Assembly (NCBI GenBank): GCA_030427145.1
Contig: JAUHWT010000016.1
Location: 62,001 to 126,000 of the forward strand
Direction: 5' to 3'
DNA from: Alphaproteobacteria bacterium
Lineage (GTDB): Bacteria > Pseudomonadota > Alphaproteobacteria > Rhodobacterales > Rhodobacteraceae
DNA length: 64,000 nt
A model generated the notes under the pieces. It was not told where the DNA came from. It did no database searches and worked only from the letters and a program-made list of their open reading frames with translations. The position numbers and the translations under genes were made by a program. Positions 8,353-17,061 of the stretch are shown here, piece after piece (position 1 is the stretch's first letter; the number at the start of each line of letters is the position of its first letter).

Positions 8353-9665
8353 GATGCGGTGTCCTTGTAGTTCCTGTGGCCCCACCACGTATTGGCGAGA
8401 GGCCGTCCGCCGACGAATGCGGCGCTGCCCAATGCGTCCTGAATCCGGAGGCATTCATTCCATTTGATCATTCGTTCCGAGCGGGTGAATGAACCGACCT
8501 TCAACTGTCCACCGCCGAGGCCGGTTGCGAGATGGCTGATCGACACATCTTCCGTCTCACCGGAGCGGGCCGAAACGATGGCACCCCACCCCTTTGACTG
8601 CGCCGCGCGGAATGTCTCGAACCCCTCAGAGACGGTTCCCGCCTGATTGACCTTAATGAGAACCGCGTTGCAGGCGCCGTCCCTCTGCGCTTCCCACACC
8701 AGGTCCGCGTTCGTCACCAGGTAGTCATCCCCGATGATCTGCACACGGCTGCCAAATCTGCGCGTGAACTCCACGGTGCCTCGCGTGTCGTCCTCGGCCA
8801 ACGGGTCCTCAATCGAAGCAATGGGGTAACTGTCGAGCCAACCGCCAAGCAGCTCGATCATCCCCGAGCTGTCCAACTCCCGGTCCTCCAGCGCCAGCCG
8901 ATATCGCCCGTCGCGCCCAAATTCCGAAGCCGCAATGTCGAGCGAAACCACAACCCGCTCGCCCGGTTTTTCCCCGGCCTTCTCGATAGCGGAGATCAGC
9001 GTTTCCAACGCTTCCTCATTACTGTCGAAAACCGGCCACCAGCCGCCCTCATCAGCGACACCGGCCAGTTTTCCGCGCGATTTCATTATGTCGCCTGCCG
9101 CGAAATAGACTTCACTGGTCACCTCCATGACCTCGTCAAAACTGCCGGCTCCCGGCACCATGATCATGAAGTCCTGGATATCGACACGCCGCCCCGCATG
9201 GGCACCACCACCGAAGATCTGTATCTCGGGCAAAGGCAGAGACGGGCTGAACCCGGTTGTCTCCGACACGTGCTGCCAGAGTGGCCTACCCGCATCCGCC
9301 GCCGCGGCATGAAGCACTGCAAGCGATGTCGCCACGGTGGCATTGCCACCCAGCGTATCCTTCAGCGGCGAGGGGTCCAGCGCCAGAATGGCCTGATCCA
9401 CGCCGCCCTGATTCGCCGCATCCATGCCGGTCAGCGCAGAAGCAATGGCACCGTTCACACTACCCAGAGCCGCCTGCACGCCCTGGCCACGCAGCGCATC
9501 TCCGCCGTCACGACGGTCGACCGCCTCACGCGTGCCCCGCGACGCTCCGGCCGGTGCAATCGCCCGACCCAGAGCACCATTTTCGAGGATCACATCCACT
9601 TCGACCGTCGGTCTGCCACGGGAATCCCATACCCGCCGGCCCTTTATTTCCCTAATCACTGTCAC
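8349..9665 (-). CDS. Divergent enolase paralog (altered active site)
   Basis: True enolase fold of 438 aa, not a mandelate-racemase-type dehydratase. Compared with yeast enolase, it keeps Ser39 (AGAS), His159 (GGAHAG), Gln167, Glu211 (DEGG), the metal ligands Asp246 (SLDIAASEF), Glu295 (SIEDP) and Asp320 (GDD), the base Lys345 (KVNQAGT), and Lys396 (LKVGS). It differs at Thr40 (Arg), Glu168 (Asp, IQDFMI) and His373 (Ala, SARSGETED instead of SHRSGETED). These changes lie around the leaving-group and phosphate pocket, which argues against housekeeping glycolysis. GTG start in a GTGA overlap with the kinase stop. In this operon it may dehydrate a (phospho)sugar acid; that is inference. Confidence 0.88.
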   Translation of the reverse strand: MTVIREIKGRRVWDSRGRPTVEVDVILENGALGRAIAPAGASRGTREAVDRRDGGDALRGQGVQAALGSVNGAIASALTGMDAANQGGVDQAILALDPSPLKDTLGGNATVATSLAVLHAAAADAGRPLWQHVSETTGFSPSLPLPEIQIFGGGAHAGRRVDIQDFMIMVPGAGSFDEVMEVTSEVYFAAGDIMKSRGKLAGVADEGGWWPVFDSNEEALETLISAIEKAGEKPGERVVVSLDIAASEFGRDGRYRLALEDRELDSSGMIELLGGWLDSYPIASIEDPLAEDDTRGTVEFTRRFGSRVQIIGDDYLVTNADLVWEAQRDGACNAVLIKVNQAGTVSEGFETFRAAQSKGWGAIVSARSGETEDVSISHLATGLGGGQLKVGSFTRSERMIKWNECLRIQDALGSAAFVGGRPLANTWWGHRNYKDTAS

Positions 9666-10675
9666 GCGTCCAAATCCTTCAATCGGGCTTTGAGTGTTTC
9701 GGTTAAGTCGCTGAGTGTTTGGACCGGCTCCACGATCATCGGCTGCGCCAGCGCGCGAACCTGCTGCCGTCGCGTCTCATCCAGATATTCGACCGGCGAT
9801 TTCCCATCGATCCGGGCCAACATGAGAGCAGGCAACAACCGACACACACGTGCCTCCAGATCCGCGGGTTCCTCCCACGACACATGCGGGCCATAGCCTT
9901 CCCAGAACCGCGCGATCTCTCCAAGGAACGCCGCTCGCATCCCTGGCAGATGGATCGCCTTCAGCACCAGATGATTCAGGCAGAACGACGGATCAAAACT
10001 GGCGTCCCCCATGGTCGCGCATTCGGCGTCGAGTATCACCGGACCACCGTTGCGCATCAGAATGTTCTTTGGGCTGACATCCCCGTGCACAAGAACCTGA
10101 TCCGACCGATAGAGCACGTCCGCCAAATCATGCAGCCGTGCCTCAAGTTCCGGATGCCGGCCCGCCGTAGAAATCAGATACGGCTCGATCCGCAGCGCCC
10201 GAAAATCATCGCGGTTACGAAACGCGGACCGGTCGAAGTCATCTCCGGAAGACACCGCATGTATACGCCCGACCACATCCCCTACTGCGCGCGCCTCCCC
10301 GTTGGGACGAGTGCCTTCCAGCATCGCGGTCTTCCAAAGATGGACGTCCGGGCCGTCCAGAAATTCCATGACAAAACCATGCGCGTGTTCGGACCGACCA
10401 AACAGCCGAACCGCCGATTGCGGCACCACCCGGGCCGCCACCTCCAGCCAGGCATATTCGGCGGCATTGCGGTGCACAGGTGCACGCCAATCCGCCGCGA
10501 CCTTTAGCTTCGGCAAAGCCAGCTTCACGCAGTAACGTGTGTCACCGACCCTCAGTGCCGCGATGTCGGACGCAACCCCACCTGTCAAAGGCGTAACGTC
10601 GCGCACCTCTTCCCGACGACCGAGGCCCAGTTCCTCGATCAGATCACAGCATTTTTCCGGCAGGGATTGAGACAT
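9662..10675 (-). CDS. APH/choline-kinase-fold small-molecule kinase
   Basis: Phosphotransferase of 337 aa in the aminoglycoside-phosphotransferase superfamily. Visible features are the nucleotide-loop LTGGVASD near residue 30, the lysine in YCVKLA, the Brenner-type catalytic motif LVHGDVSPKN and the metal-binding ILDAECATMGD motif. In catabolic operons this fold usually phosphorylates a small alcohol or sugar rather than giving drug resistance. It is the first gene of the operon that includes the enolase paralog, FAH hydrolase and sugar importer, and starts just after the operator at 10696. I infer a sugar or sugar-acid kinase; acceptor and position unknown. Confidence 0.88.
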   Translation of the reverse strand: MSQSLPEKCCDLIEELGLGRREEVRDVTPLTGGVASDIAALRVGDTRYCVKLALPKLKVAADWRAPVHRNAAEYAWLEVAARVVPQSAVRLFGRSEHAHGFVMEFLDGPDVHLWKTAMLEGTRPNGEARAVGDVVGRIHAVSSGDDFDRSAFRNRDDFRALRIEPYLISTAGRHPELEARLHDLADVLYRSDQVLVHGDVSPKNILMRNGGPVILDAECATMGDASFDPSFCLNHLVLKAIHLPGMRAAFLGEIARFWEGYGPHVSWEEPADLEARVCRLLPALMLARIDGKSPVEYLDETRRQQVRALAQPMIVEPVQTLSDLTETLKARLKDLDA

Positions 10676-10695
10676 TTCGACTTTACATGCTGCTT

Positions 10696-10711
10696 ATGTT
10701 CACGTGAACAT
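10696..10711. promoter_or_regulatory. LacI-type operator, perfect 16-bp palindrome
   Basis: ATGTTCACGTGAACAT is a perfect palindrome with the central CG typical of LacI/PurR-family operators. It lies between the kinase operon and the divergent LacI gene, immediately next to the minus-strand -10 element, so it should cover the transcription start. Binding would repress the catabolic operon until the inducer appears. Confidence 0.85.
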
Positions 10712-10739
10712 TTCATATTGGCATCTGTTTTTTTGTCAA
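10712..10739 (-). promoter_or_regulatory. Promoter of the kinase/enolase/sugar ABC operon
   Basis: On the minus strand TTGACA (10739-10734), a 16-base spacer and TATGAA (10717-10712) fit a sigma70-type promoter. The 16-bp palindrome follows directly downstream, so repressor and polymerase sites overlap functionally. Confidence 0.7.
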
Positions 10740-10783
10740 GCCTCGTTCTTCCGTGATAGGGGTTTCCGGACAGGAGCAGTAAG

Positions 10784-11758
10784 TTGAACCGTGTAACAAT
10801 CAAGTCCATTGCCAACGACCTTGGCATCTCGCACATGACCGTATCGCGGGCGCTTTCAAACAGCCCCAACGTCCAGAAGGAAACCCGCGAGGCCGTCCAG
10901 AAACGCGCCCGCGAACTGGGCTATGTCAGGAACGCAGCCGCGATGGTGATGCGCGGCGATGCCCCGAAAATCGTTGGACTTTTGCTTCCAAACATCGTCA
11001 ACGAATTCTACGCGCGTTTCGCCAACGACATGGCCACCGCCTGTGAGAGCCACTCGCTCCAGCTTATCATCCACCTGACCAATGATGACGTCGCCAACCA
11101 GCAGCAGGCCCTGGACCGTCTGCAGGAGGTTCAGGCCTCATCGGTTGTCATGGTACCTGCCCCAAACGGGACGGACGGGGACACTCCAAACACCGGGTCA
11201 ATGCGCACCATCGAACTGATCCGCCAGAGCAGAAACGCGCCCGACACGCCCGCCATTCTGGTCGATGACGGCCCCGCGATTCGGGCGGCAACGGCCCATC
11301 TCGCCCGGGCCGGACATACTCACATTGCCTATATCGGTGCCACGAGCGACCTCTCCAGCGGCCGCAGACGTCTCGAAGCATTTGTCCAGGGAACTATGGA
11401 AGCAGGCCTCACCGTCCCGCCAGAAATGATTCATACCGGCGCGCCCTCCTTCGCTATGGGCTGTGACAAGGCCAATATCATCTTGGAGGAGAGTCGCGCT
11501 ACAGCGATACTCTGCGGTGGTTTTGAAATCTCCAACGGTGCTCTGAGCGCCGTCATCGACGGCTCCAGAAACATGGAAAGGAAAATTGCCTTTGTGGGCT
11601 ACGGCGATCCTTCGTTCTATGCGTGGATCGAAAACGGCGTATCAACGGTCCATGTCCCCGTAACCGAACTCGCCCACCGTGCGGTCGATCTCATTACAAC
11701 ACAAAACGGCGAAGCATCGGCCTCAAACGCGTTCCCGGCAAAATTTATCGCCAGATAG
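10784..11758 (+). CDS. LacI-family transcriptional regulator
   Basis: Repressor of 324 aa with an N-terminal LacI HTH (VTIKSIANDLGISHMTVSRA, from residue 4), a hinge region near 47-60 and a periplasmic-binding-protein-like effector domain. It starts at TTG 10784, preceded by AGGAG at 10772-10776. It is divergent from the ten-gene sugar-acid operon, and the 16-bp palindrome lies between them, so it probably represses that operon and possibly itself. The effector is likely the imported sugar or a pathway intermediate. Confidence 0.93.
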   Translation: MNRVTIKSIANDLGISHMTVSRALSNSPNVQKETREAVQKRARELGYVRNAAAMVMRGDAPKIVGLLLPNIVNEFYARFANDMATACESHSLQLIIHLTNDDVANQQQALDRLQEVQASSVVMVPAPNGTDGDTPNTGSMRTIELIRQSRNAPDTPAILVDDGPAIRAATAHLARAGHTHIAYIGATSDLSSGRRRLEAFVQGTMEAGLTVPPEMIHTGAPSFAMGCDKANIILEESRATAILCGGFEISNGALSAVIDGSRNMERKIAFVGYGDPSFYAWIENGVSTVHVPVTELAHRAVDLITTQNGEASASNAFPAKFIAR

Positions 11759-11764
11759 TCTCCA

Positions 11765-11923
11765 ATGAAAATGCGTCGAAAATCCGACCTGCCCTCGAAG
11801 GTCTGCGCGGTCTGCAACAGACCATTCAACTGGCGCAGGAAATGGCAGCGCGATTGGGAGAACGTAATCTACTGTTCCGAAAGGTGCCGCCGTCTCGCCC
11901 GCACCAACCGACCGGAAAAATAA
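11765..11923 (+). CDS. DUF2256 small zinc-ribbon-like protein
   Basis: A 52-residue protein starting [20 protein letters not shown]. Four cysteines in two CxxC/CxxxC-like pairs (CAVC and CSERC) and the [14 protein letters not shown] segment match the DUF2256 family, whose function is not established. It begins six bases after the LacI stop and may be co-transcribed with it or with something unrelated. It converges on the glutathione peroxidase gene. A second ATG two codons in is also possible. Confidence 0.85.
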   Translation: MKMRRKSDLPSKVCAVCNRPFNWRRKWQRDWENVIYCSERCRRLARTNRPEK

Positions 11924-11950
11924 TACGCGGGACTGACTTTCCTTAGGCAC

Positions 11951-12514
11951 CTAGGCCGGTGCCGCGAGAGCTTCCTCAATCACCGCCCGTGCCTCGGCCG
12001 AATCCGGCTCAAGCCTGCTAGGCATCCAGGTTTTGATCCTCCCGTCACGACCAACCAGATACTTGTTGAAGTTCCACGTCACCCGCTTGCCCGTTTCGGC
12101 CGCAGCCCATTTATAGAACGGATCAGCGTCCGGCCCCCTTACGTGCAGCGGTGCTGTCATCGGGAAATCCACGCCGAAGGTCAGTTCACAGAAATCCTTG
12201 ATCTTGGCGGTATCCTCATACTCCTGGCGAAAATCACCCGAAGGAACCCCCACAACCACCAGACCTTCATCGCGGTAATCCTGCCAGATCGACACAAGGC
12301 CCTCGTATTGCGAGGTAAAACCGCAGAACGACGCCGTATTGACCACCAAAAGAACCTTACCACGCCATGTTTCAAAGGGCATCTCCGTGCCTTCAAGCGA
12401 TGTGAAACTGAACTGCCACGCGTCCGTTGGCCCTGCGGCCATCGCGCTTTTCATCTGCGGCATCAGACACGCCCCGGCTGACGCGGTAAAAAGGATGGCC
12501 TGTCTTCGATTCAT
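11951..12514 (-). CDS. Glutathione peroxidase-family protein, exported
   Basis: Thioredoxin-fold peroxidase of 187 aa that reduces hydroperoxides. The peroxidatic Cys is Cys64 in NTASFCGFTSQY, and the WNFNKYLVG motif supplies the Trp and Asn of the catalytic tetrad. The NQF segment reads GDF, a variant found in some bacterial members. The N-terminus NRRQAILFTASAGACL is signal-like with an arginine pair, so periplasmic export (possibly Tat) is likely. ATG 12514 overlaps the upstream UbiB-type gene stop as ATGA, so the two are coupled. Confidence 0.9.
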   Translation of the reverse strand: MNRRQAILFTASAGACLMPQMKSAMAAGPTDAWQFSFTSLEGTEMPFETWRGKVLLVVNTASFCGFTSQYEGLVSIWQDYRDEGLVVVGVPSGDFRQEYEDTAKIKDFCELTFGVDFPMTAPLHVRGPDADPFYKWAAAETGKRVTWNFNKYLVGRDGRIKTWMPSRLEPDSAEARAVIEEALAAPA

Positions 12515-13893
12515 GTCACCTCCTCCTGACTCGACGTCATCAAATCGCGCCTTGGCGCGGTTTCAGCATCTGCCCCGGCATAGCGTTGCGCAAGGTGAAT
12601 AACCGGCAGTTTCGCCCGCATCCGAACGCAGAACAGAGCCGTGCCACTGATCTTGCGCTGCACGAATAAAGTTGTGGCGGGCGGCACGTGCCAGCTTTCC
12701 CGATCAGCAACCAAAGGCGCCGCCGCCTCCCGCAACCGGTCTACAAAGGCCCGATCGGCGAAATCAAATAGACCATCGCTACGGCGCCCAATAGCGACCT
12801 GATCTAGAACAATACGGATCATTCGGTCGATGGCCGACCCGTGCCGCCGCATCTGCGCCTCCGACACGAACCCGTGCTCGACCAGGGCATCCTTCACTCC
12901 CTCGACATCCTCCGCGAGCCCGGTCTGCAATATCCTGCGATAGGCCTCGGCTGTTCCCTCCGGCACCGCCCGCGCGGCACCGAAATCGAGCAGCACGATC
13001 CGCCCCTCTTCCGCCCGCCATTTGAAATTCGCAAAATTTGGATCGGTCTGCATGTAGCCGAACTCAAACAGTTCCCGCACCACGAGTTCGAGCAGCGCAC
13101 CACACATCTCATTCCGGCGGTCCTGACTTTCTTCAGATAGAGTCTCAATTGACGCTCCGGTCAGAAACTCCATCGGCAGCACCTCCGGCCGCACCATGCC
13201 ATCAACCGGCTTGGGCACGATGAATCGCGGATCATCCTTCAGGTGCCGGCGATATCGATGCATCTGCTCCGCCTCGCGCAGGTAATCAGCCTCTTCATGC
13301 AACTGTCGTTTGGCCTCCTCCAGCAGCGGTCCGATATCGAGGCCGCGCGGCAAAAGTCCGGAATACCGCAGCAGGGACGCCACGTTGTCGACATCAGCGT
13401 CAATGCTGGCGGCTACGCCTGGGTACTGCACCTTCACGGCCAGAACCTCACCGGATTTCAGCGTCGCCCGATGAACCTGCCCAATCGAGGCCGCCGCGAT
13501 GGGCCGGACATCGAACCGTTCAAACTGCTGTCGCCACTCCCGCCCCCATGCTCCGACCAGCACTTGGTTGAGCTGCTTTGGCGGCATGACATGCGCCTGT
13601 TCACGCAAGCGGGCCAGGACGGCCGTCAGTTCCGCCGGCAATACATCTCCCGCATCGAGCGAGATCATCTGCCCCAGCTTCATCGCCGCGCCGCGCATCC
13701 GCGAAAGCTGATCGGTGATCCGTCGCGCATTGCTTGGCGTGAGAAGCAGATCCGACATCCCCGGCCGCTCACCCCGGGCAAACCGCCGCATTCCCTCACC
13801 GACCGCACCTGCGGCAACACCGCCAGCCATTTGGCCAAGTGCTCCGAGCCTTGAAAGCCGCGCCTGCGGCACTTTTCCGTATCGTCCGCTCAC
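12511..13893 (-). CDS. ABC1/UbiB (AarF)-family atypical kinase
   Basis: Protein-kinase-like ABC1 family member, about 460 aa from GTG 13893. The family KxGQ motif (AMKLGQMISLD), the alanine-rich nucleotide loop AAASIGQVH, the ion-pair lysine in LAVKVQYPG and the DFG-like LLDFGAAR are present. Bacterial members are linked to ubiquinone biosynthesis or lipid/quinone homeostasis, but the true substrate is unresolved. An upstream in-frame ATG at 13938 would add 15 residues; GTG 13893 has AAAGGGGG just upstream and begins the more family-like SGRYGKVPQARLSRL. Paired with the exported peroxidase by a 4-base overlap. Confidence 0.9.
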   Translation of the reverse strand: MSGRYGKVPQARLSRLGALGQMAGGVAAGAVGEGMRRFARGERPGMSDLLLTPSNARRITDQLSRMRGAAMKLGQMISLDAGDVLPAELTAVLARLREQAHVMPPKQLNQVLVGAWGREWRQQFERFDVRPIAAASIGQVHRATLKSGEVLAVKVQYPGVAASIDADVDNVASLLRYSGLLPRGLDIGPLLEEAKRQLHEEADYLREAEQMHRYRRHLKDDPRFIVPKPVDGMVRPEVLPMEFLTGASIETLSEESQDRRNEMCGALLELVVRELFEFGYMQTDPNFANFKWRAEEGRIVLLDFGAARAVPEGTAEAYRRILQTGLAEDVEGVKDALVEHGFVSEAQMRRHGSAIDRMIRIVLDQVAIGRRSDGLFDFADRAFVDRLREAAAPLVADRESWHVPPATTLFVQRKISGTALFCVRMRAKLPVIHLAQRYAGADAETAPRRDLMTSSQEEVT

Positions 13894-14005
13894 ATGTGCC
13901 CCCTTTCCGGGTCGCCCGCGTGGCGGGCTTCTGAACATGCTACGGATGCTTAACGGATCCGGATCACATTTTCGCGGGTTATCCCTCGATCATCCGCAAC
14001 GGCAC

Positions 14006-15046
14006 TCAGGCTGTCGCCCGCCTCACAACCTCAAATCCAAGGTCGTAGATCGTCTCACCACCCCCGCCCGGGCCCAGCCGGTCGAGCATCGCACCAGCCG
14101 CAATGCTTCCCATCTCGCTACGATCCACCCGGACCGTCGTCAGCGGCGGGTCCAGATGCGCGGCAAATTCCTGATCTCCAAAGCCGATCACGGCAATATC
14201 ACCCGGCACATCATAGCCACGCGCCCGGGCCTCCACCAAAATTCCCTGGGCAATCAGGTCCGAACTGCAAAACACGACCCCCGGCGACCCGCCAATGCGC
14301 CCTACCAGTTCCGACAGTCCCGCCCGCCCGGCAGCCAGGCTGGCCTGAGCCGGGAGTCTTACAGCCTCCACCCTGGTTCCGCCTTTGCGGGTGAATGTCT
14401 CCGCGAAGGCAGCCGCCCGACGCAGCGCCCGCTCATCATTGGCCGACACTGTTGCGGCTTGGCGATATCCAGCCTCGATGGCAAATTCCGCTACCTCACG
14501 CCCCGCGCCGTGATGTGAAAAACCGACGCAGATGTCTATTGGGCTGTCCGTCAGTTCCCATATCTCCACCACCGGTATGCCTGCGCCCAGCAGTATGCGC
14601 CGTGATTGTGCCGTGTGGTTGATCCCGGTCAGAAGCATCGCATCCGGCCGCCGCGACAGATGCCTGGAGATCGTCGTCTCCTCATCCTCCCGGTCGAACC
14701 CGTATTCCGTCAATAGCACCTGATAGTCGTGCTCCCGCACCCGGTCGGTGAACTCCTTGATGAAGGATGTATAGGTGATGTTGGTAATGGACGGCACCAG
14801 GGCAGAGATCAGCCGCGACCGGCTGGAGGCAAGGGCACCCGCCACCGCATTGGGCACAAATCCTGTCGCCTCAATCGCCTCACGGATCCGGCGCAGGGTC
14901 TCCGGTGAGACTTTCGATGGATCCGACAAAGCGCGCGACACCGTTACTTGGCTCACACCGGCCATGCGGCCCACTGCCGCCATGGTGACGCGCGAACCGC
15001 CGGCCCTGCCCTGATCCCTGGAACTTCCGTCTGCCATGTTCGACAC
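14006..15046 (-). CDS. LacI-family regulator of the pentonate module
   Basis: Regulator of 346 aa with the HTH from about residue 20 (VTMAAVGRMAGVSQVTVSRA) and a C-terminal sugar-binding-like domain, resembling gluconate-repressor-type LacI proteins. It is 28 bases after the transporter permease gene, so it is probably transcribed with the TctCBA-type transporter. The likely targets are the two ATGTAT-type inverted repeats at 18258 and 18358, between the transporter and the dehydratase operon. Confidence 0.92.
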   Translation of the reverse strand: MSNMADGSSRDQGRAGGSRVTMAAVGRMAGVSQVTVSRALSDPSKVSPETLRRIREAIEATGFVPNAVAGALASSRSRLISALVPSITNITYTSFIKEFTDRVREHDYQVLLTEYGFDREDEETTISRHLSRRPDAMLLTGINHTAQSRRILLGAGIPVVEIWELTDSPIDICVGFSHHGAGREVAEFAIEAGYRQAATVSANDERALRRAAAFAETFTRKGGTRVEAVRLPAQASLAAGRAGLSELVGRIGGSPGVVFCSSDLIAQGILVEARARGYDVPGDIAVIGFGDQEFAAHLDPPLTTVRVDRSEMGSIAAGAMLDRLGPGGGGETIYDLGFEVVRRATA

Positions 15047-15074
15047 CCTAAACTCCTGCTCTGGTCAGGCAAAG

Positions 15075-16571
15075 TCAGCCCGCCGCCCTGTCCCGGGCCG
15101 CCTGTCGCCGCGAGAGCAGAACCGACCCGGCGACTGATCCGATAATCAGAACCCACAACACCATGGCAATCCAGCTTTTCGTGAAGAAGATGCCCAGTGT
15201 GCCAAAGCTCTCCAGTGATTTCACAAAATACACCTCCGCCGACGGCCCCAGAATAAAACCGATGATAAACGGTGCCACCTCCAGCCGCAGCTTCACAAAA
15301 ACCCAACCCGCAATGCCGAAGATCAGCAGCGTCCAGACATCGAACATAATTCCGTAATTGATCGTGTAGGCCCCGATCACGCACATCATCAGAATCACCG
15401 GGAACAGGATGTGCTTCGGCACCGTCACCACCAGCGCGAAATACCGGATCGCCACATACATCATCATCAGCATCGCAATATTTGCGACCAGCATGGCAAA
15501 GATCATCGCGTTCCATGTGTCCGGATTGTTGCCAATGAACAACGGACCCACCTGGATACCCTGCAGCGTGAAAGCCCCGATAAGAAGCGCCGTGGTCGAG
15601 TCCCCCGGAATCCCCAGGGACAGGAGCGGCACCAAAGCCCCGCCAGTCAGGCCGTTATTACCGCTTTCCGACGCAATGATGCCCGAGGGCTCCCCCTTGC
15701 CGAAAGCCTCAGGTTTCTTTGAGAAGGTCTTCGCGTTCGAATAGGCCAGAATCGACGCCGCCGACCCGCCAACACCCGGGAGGATGCCAACAAAGGTGCC
15801 AATACCCGAGGACCGGATCAGGTTAAGGGTCTGCCCCCGGAAAATCGAAAAAGAGAATGTCGATTTCCCACCAACCTTCAGATCCTCTTTCGAATGCCCC
15901 TTCGGCACACCCCGTTCCGCCTGCTCGAGTATCGCGGCGAGGCCGAACAGGCCGATCAGAACCGGCAGCAGCGAAAACCCGCTGTCGAGCCAGTACTCCG
16001 TTCCCGGCGGGATCAGCCGATATCGCCCGTTGCCTCCATCGGAAATGTCATAGGTTCCGATCAGCGCAATAAATATCCCCAACACACCGGAGAAAATCCC
16101 AATCAGCATATCCCGCGACAGGGCCGCCATGACGGTCAGGGCAAACAGAATTATCAGGAATTTCTCCACATAGGAAAACTTGATAGCAAAATCCGCCAGC
16201 GCCGGCGCAAAAAGCCACAGGACGAGCAGGGAGATGAGCCCCCCAACGAAAGAGGCCACAATTCCAATGCGCAATGCCTTCTCACCCTCACCTCTCTGGG
16301 CAAGTGGAAAGCCGTCAAACGTGGTGGTGATCGAACTTGGGGTGCCCGGAATTCCCAACAGAATAGCCGGTACCAGACCACCTGAGATGCCCCCGACATA
16401 AAGCCCAAGCAGAAGCGCCAGACCGTTCTCAAGCCCCAGCGAATAGGTGATCGGCAGACAGACCGCGACGGCCATCGTTGCCGTCATGCCCGGAATGGCT
16501 CCAAACACGATGCCAATAAAGGTGCCGCCTACCACCAGCGACAGAAACAGCGGGGAAATCAGCTCAAACAT
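15075..16571 (-). CDS. Tripartite tricarboxylate-type transporter large permease (TctA)
   Basis: Inner-membrane protein of 498 aa with about 12 TMs, the usual TctA length. The conserved PGMTATMAVAVCLP near the N-terminus, GIPGTPSSI and the repeated SLGIPGDSTTALLIGAF motif in the second half identify the family. It forms the ion-coupled channel that receives substrate from the periplasmic TctC-type protein. Despite the name, members carry many carboxylates, and next to a pentonate pathway a sugar acid is likely. Confidence 0.95.
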   Translation of the reverse strand: MFELISPLFLSLVVGGTFIGIVFGAIPGMTATMAVAVCLPITYSLGLENGLALLLGLYVGGISGGLVPAILLGIPGTPSSITTTFDGFPLAQRGEGEKALRIGIVASFVGGLISLLVLWLFAPALADFAIKFSYVEKFLIILFALTVMAALSRDMLIGIFSGVLGIFIALIGTYDISDGGNGRYRLIPPGTEYWLDSGFSLLPVLIGLFGLAAILEQAERGVPKGHSKEDLKVGGKSTFSFSIFRGQTLNLIRSSGIGTFVGILPGVGGSAASILAYSNAKTFSKKPEAFGKGEPSGIIASESGNNGLTGGALVPLLSLGIPGDSTTALLIGAFTLQGIQVGPLFIGNNPDTWNAMIFAMLVANIAMLMMMYVAIRYFALVVTVPKHILFPVILMMCVIGAYTINYGIMFDVWTLLIFGIAGWVFVKLRLEVAPFIIGFILGPSAEVYFVKSLESFGTLGIFFTKSWIAMVLWVLIIGSVAGSVLLSRRQAARDRAAG

Positions 16572-16581
16572 CAGCCGCGCC

Positions 16582-17001
16582 TCAGGGAAGGGTCAGGAAA
16601 AAGGGATAGGTGAACAGCCACCACACGAACACCGGCCCCACCACGGCCACAACTGCCAGCGCGACCGCCTTTCGAACCGTACGCTCATGCATGTACAATA
16701 GCCCAATCGCCATCACGAACGGCATGGAGCAGAACAGGAACCCGCGGCCGGTGTTGGGCCAAATGTTCCCCACCGGCACCATCAGCGAGAAATAAAGCAG
16801 TGTAAGGCCCAGGGTTCCGAAAAACCGAACCTTATCCATCTCCGCCATTACGTCGCGCCAGTAGGTTCCCGCGCCGGCGATCCGCCGCCGGTCGCGGATC
16901 AGAATGGCCACAAGCAAATCAAAGAGCACCACCCCGACGATGCGTGGGAACACAAGGTGCGAGCGTTCGAAATCAATGGTTATCGATGTCAGACTGTCCA
17001 T
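16582..17001 (-). CDS. Tripartite tricarboxylate-type transporter small permease (TctB)
   Basis: Small membrane protein of 139 aa with four predicted TMs, matching the length and topology of TctB subunits. It lies between the binding-protein gene and the large permease in the standard TctC-B-A order, 10 bases before tctA. Sequence conservation in this family is low, so the call rests mainly on topology and position. Confidence 0.88.
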   Translation of the reverse strand: MDSLTSITIDFERSHLVFPRIVGVVLFDLLVAILIRDRRRIAGAGTYWRDVMAEMDKVRFFGTLGLTLLYFSLMVPVGNIWPNTGRGFLFCSMPFVMAIGLLYMHERTVRKAVALAVVAVVGPVFVWWLFTYPFFLTLP

Positions 17002-17061
17002 GGGATGCGCCCTCCATGAAGTGGCCGGGACCAGGTCTCAAAAGACCGGGTTCCGCTATTT

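Noticed and set aside
8349-9665. Ordinary glycolytic enolase
   Set aside because: His373 is Ala, Glu168 is Asp and Thr40 is Arg, and the gene is in an inducible sugar operon rather than a housekeeping context.
9662-10675. Aminoglycoside resistance gene
   Set aside because: The fold is right but the gene is the first member of a LacI-controlled catabolic operon; a metabolic kinase is much more likely.
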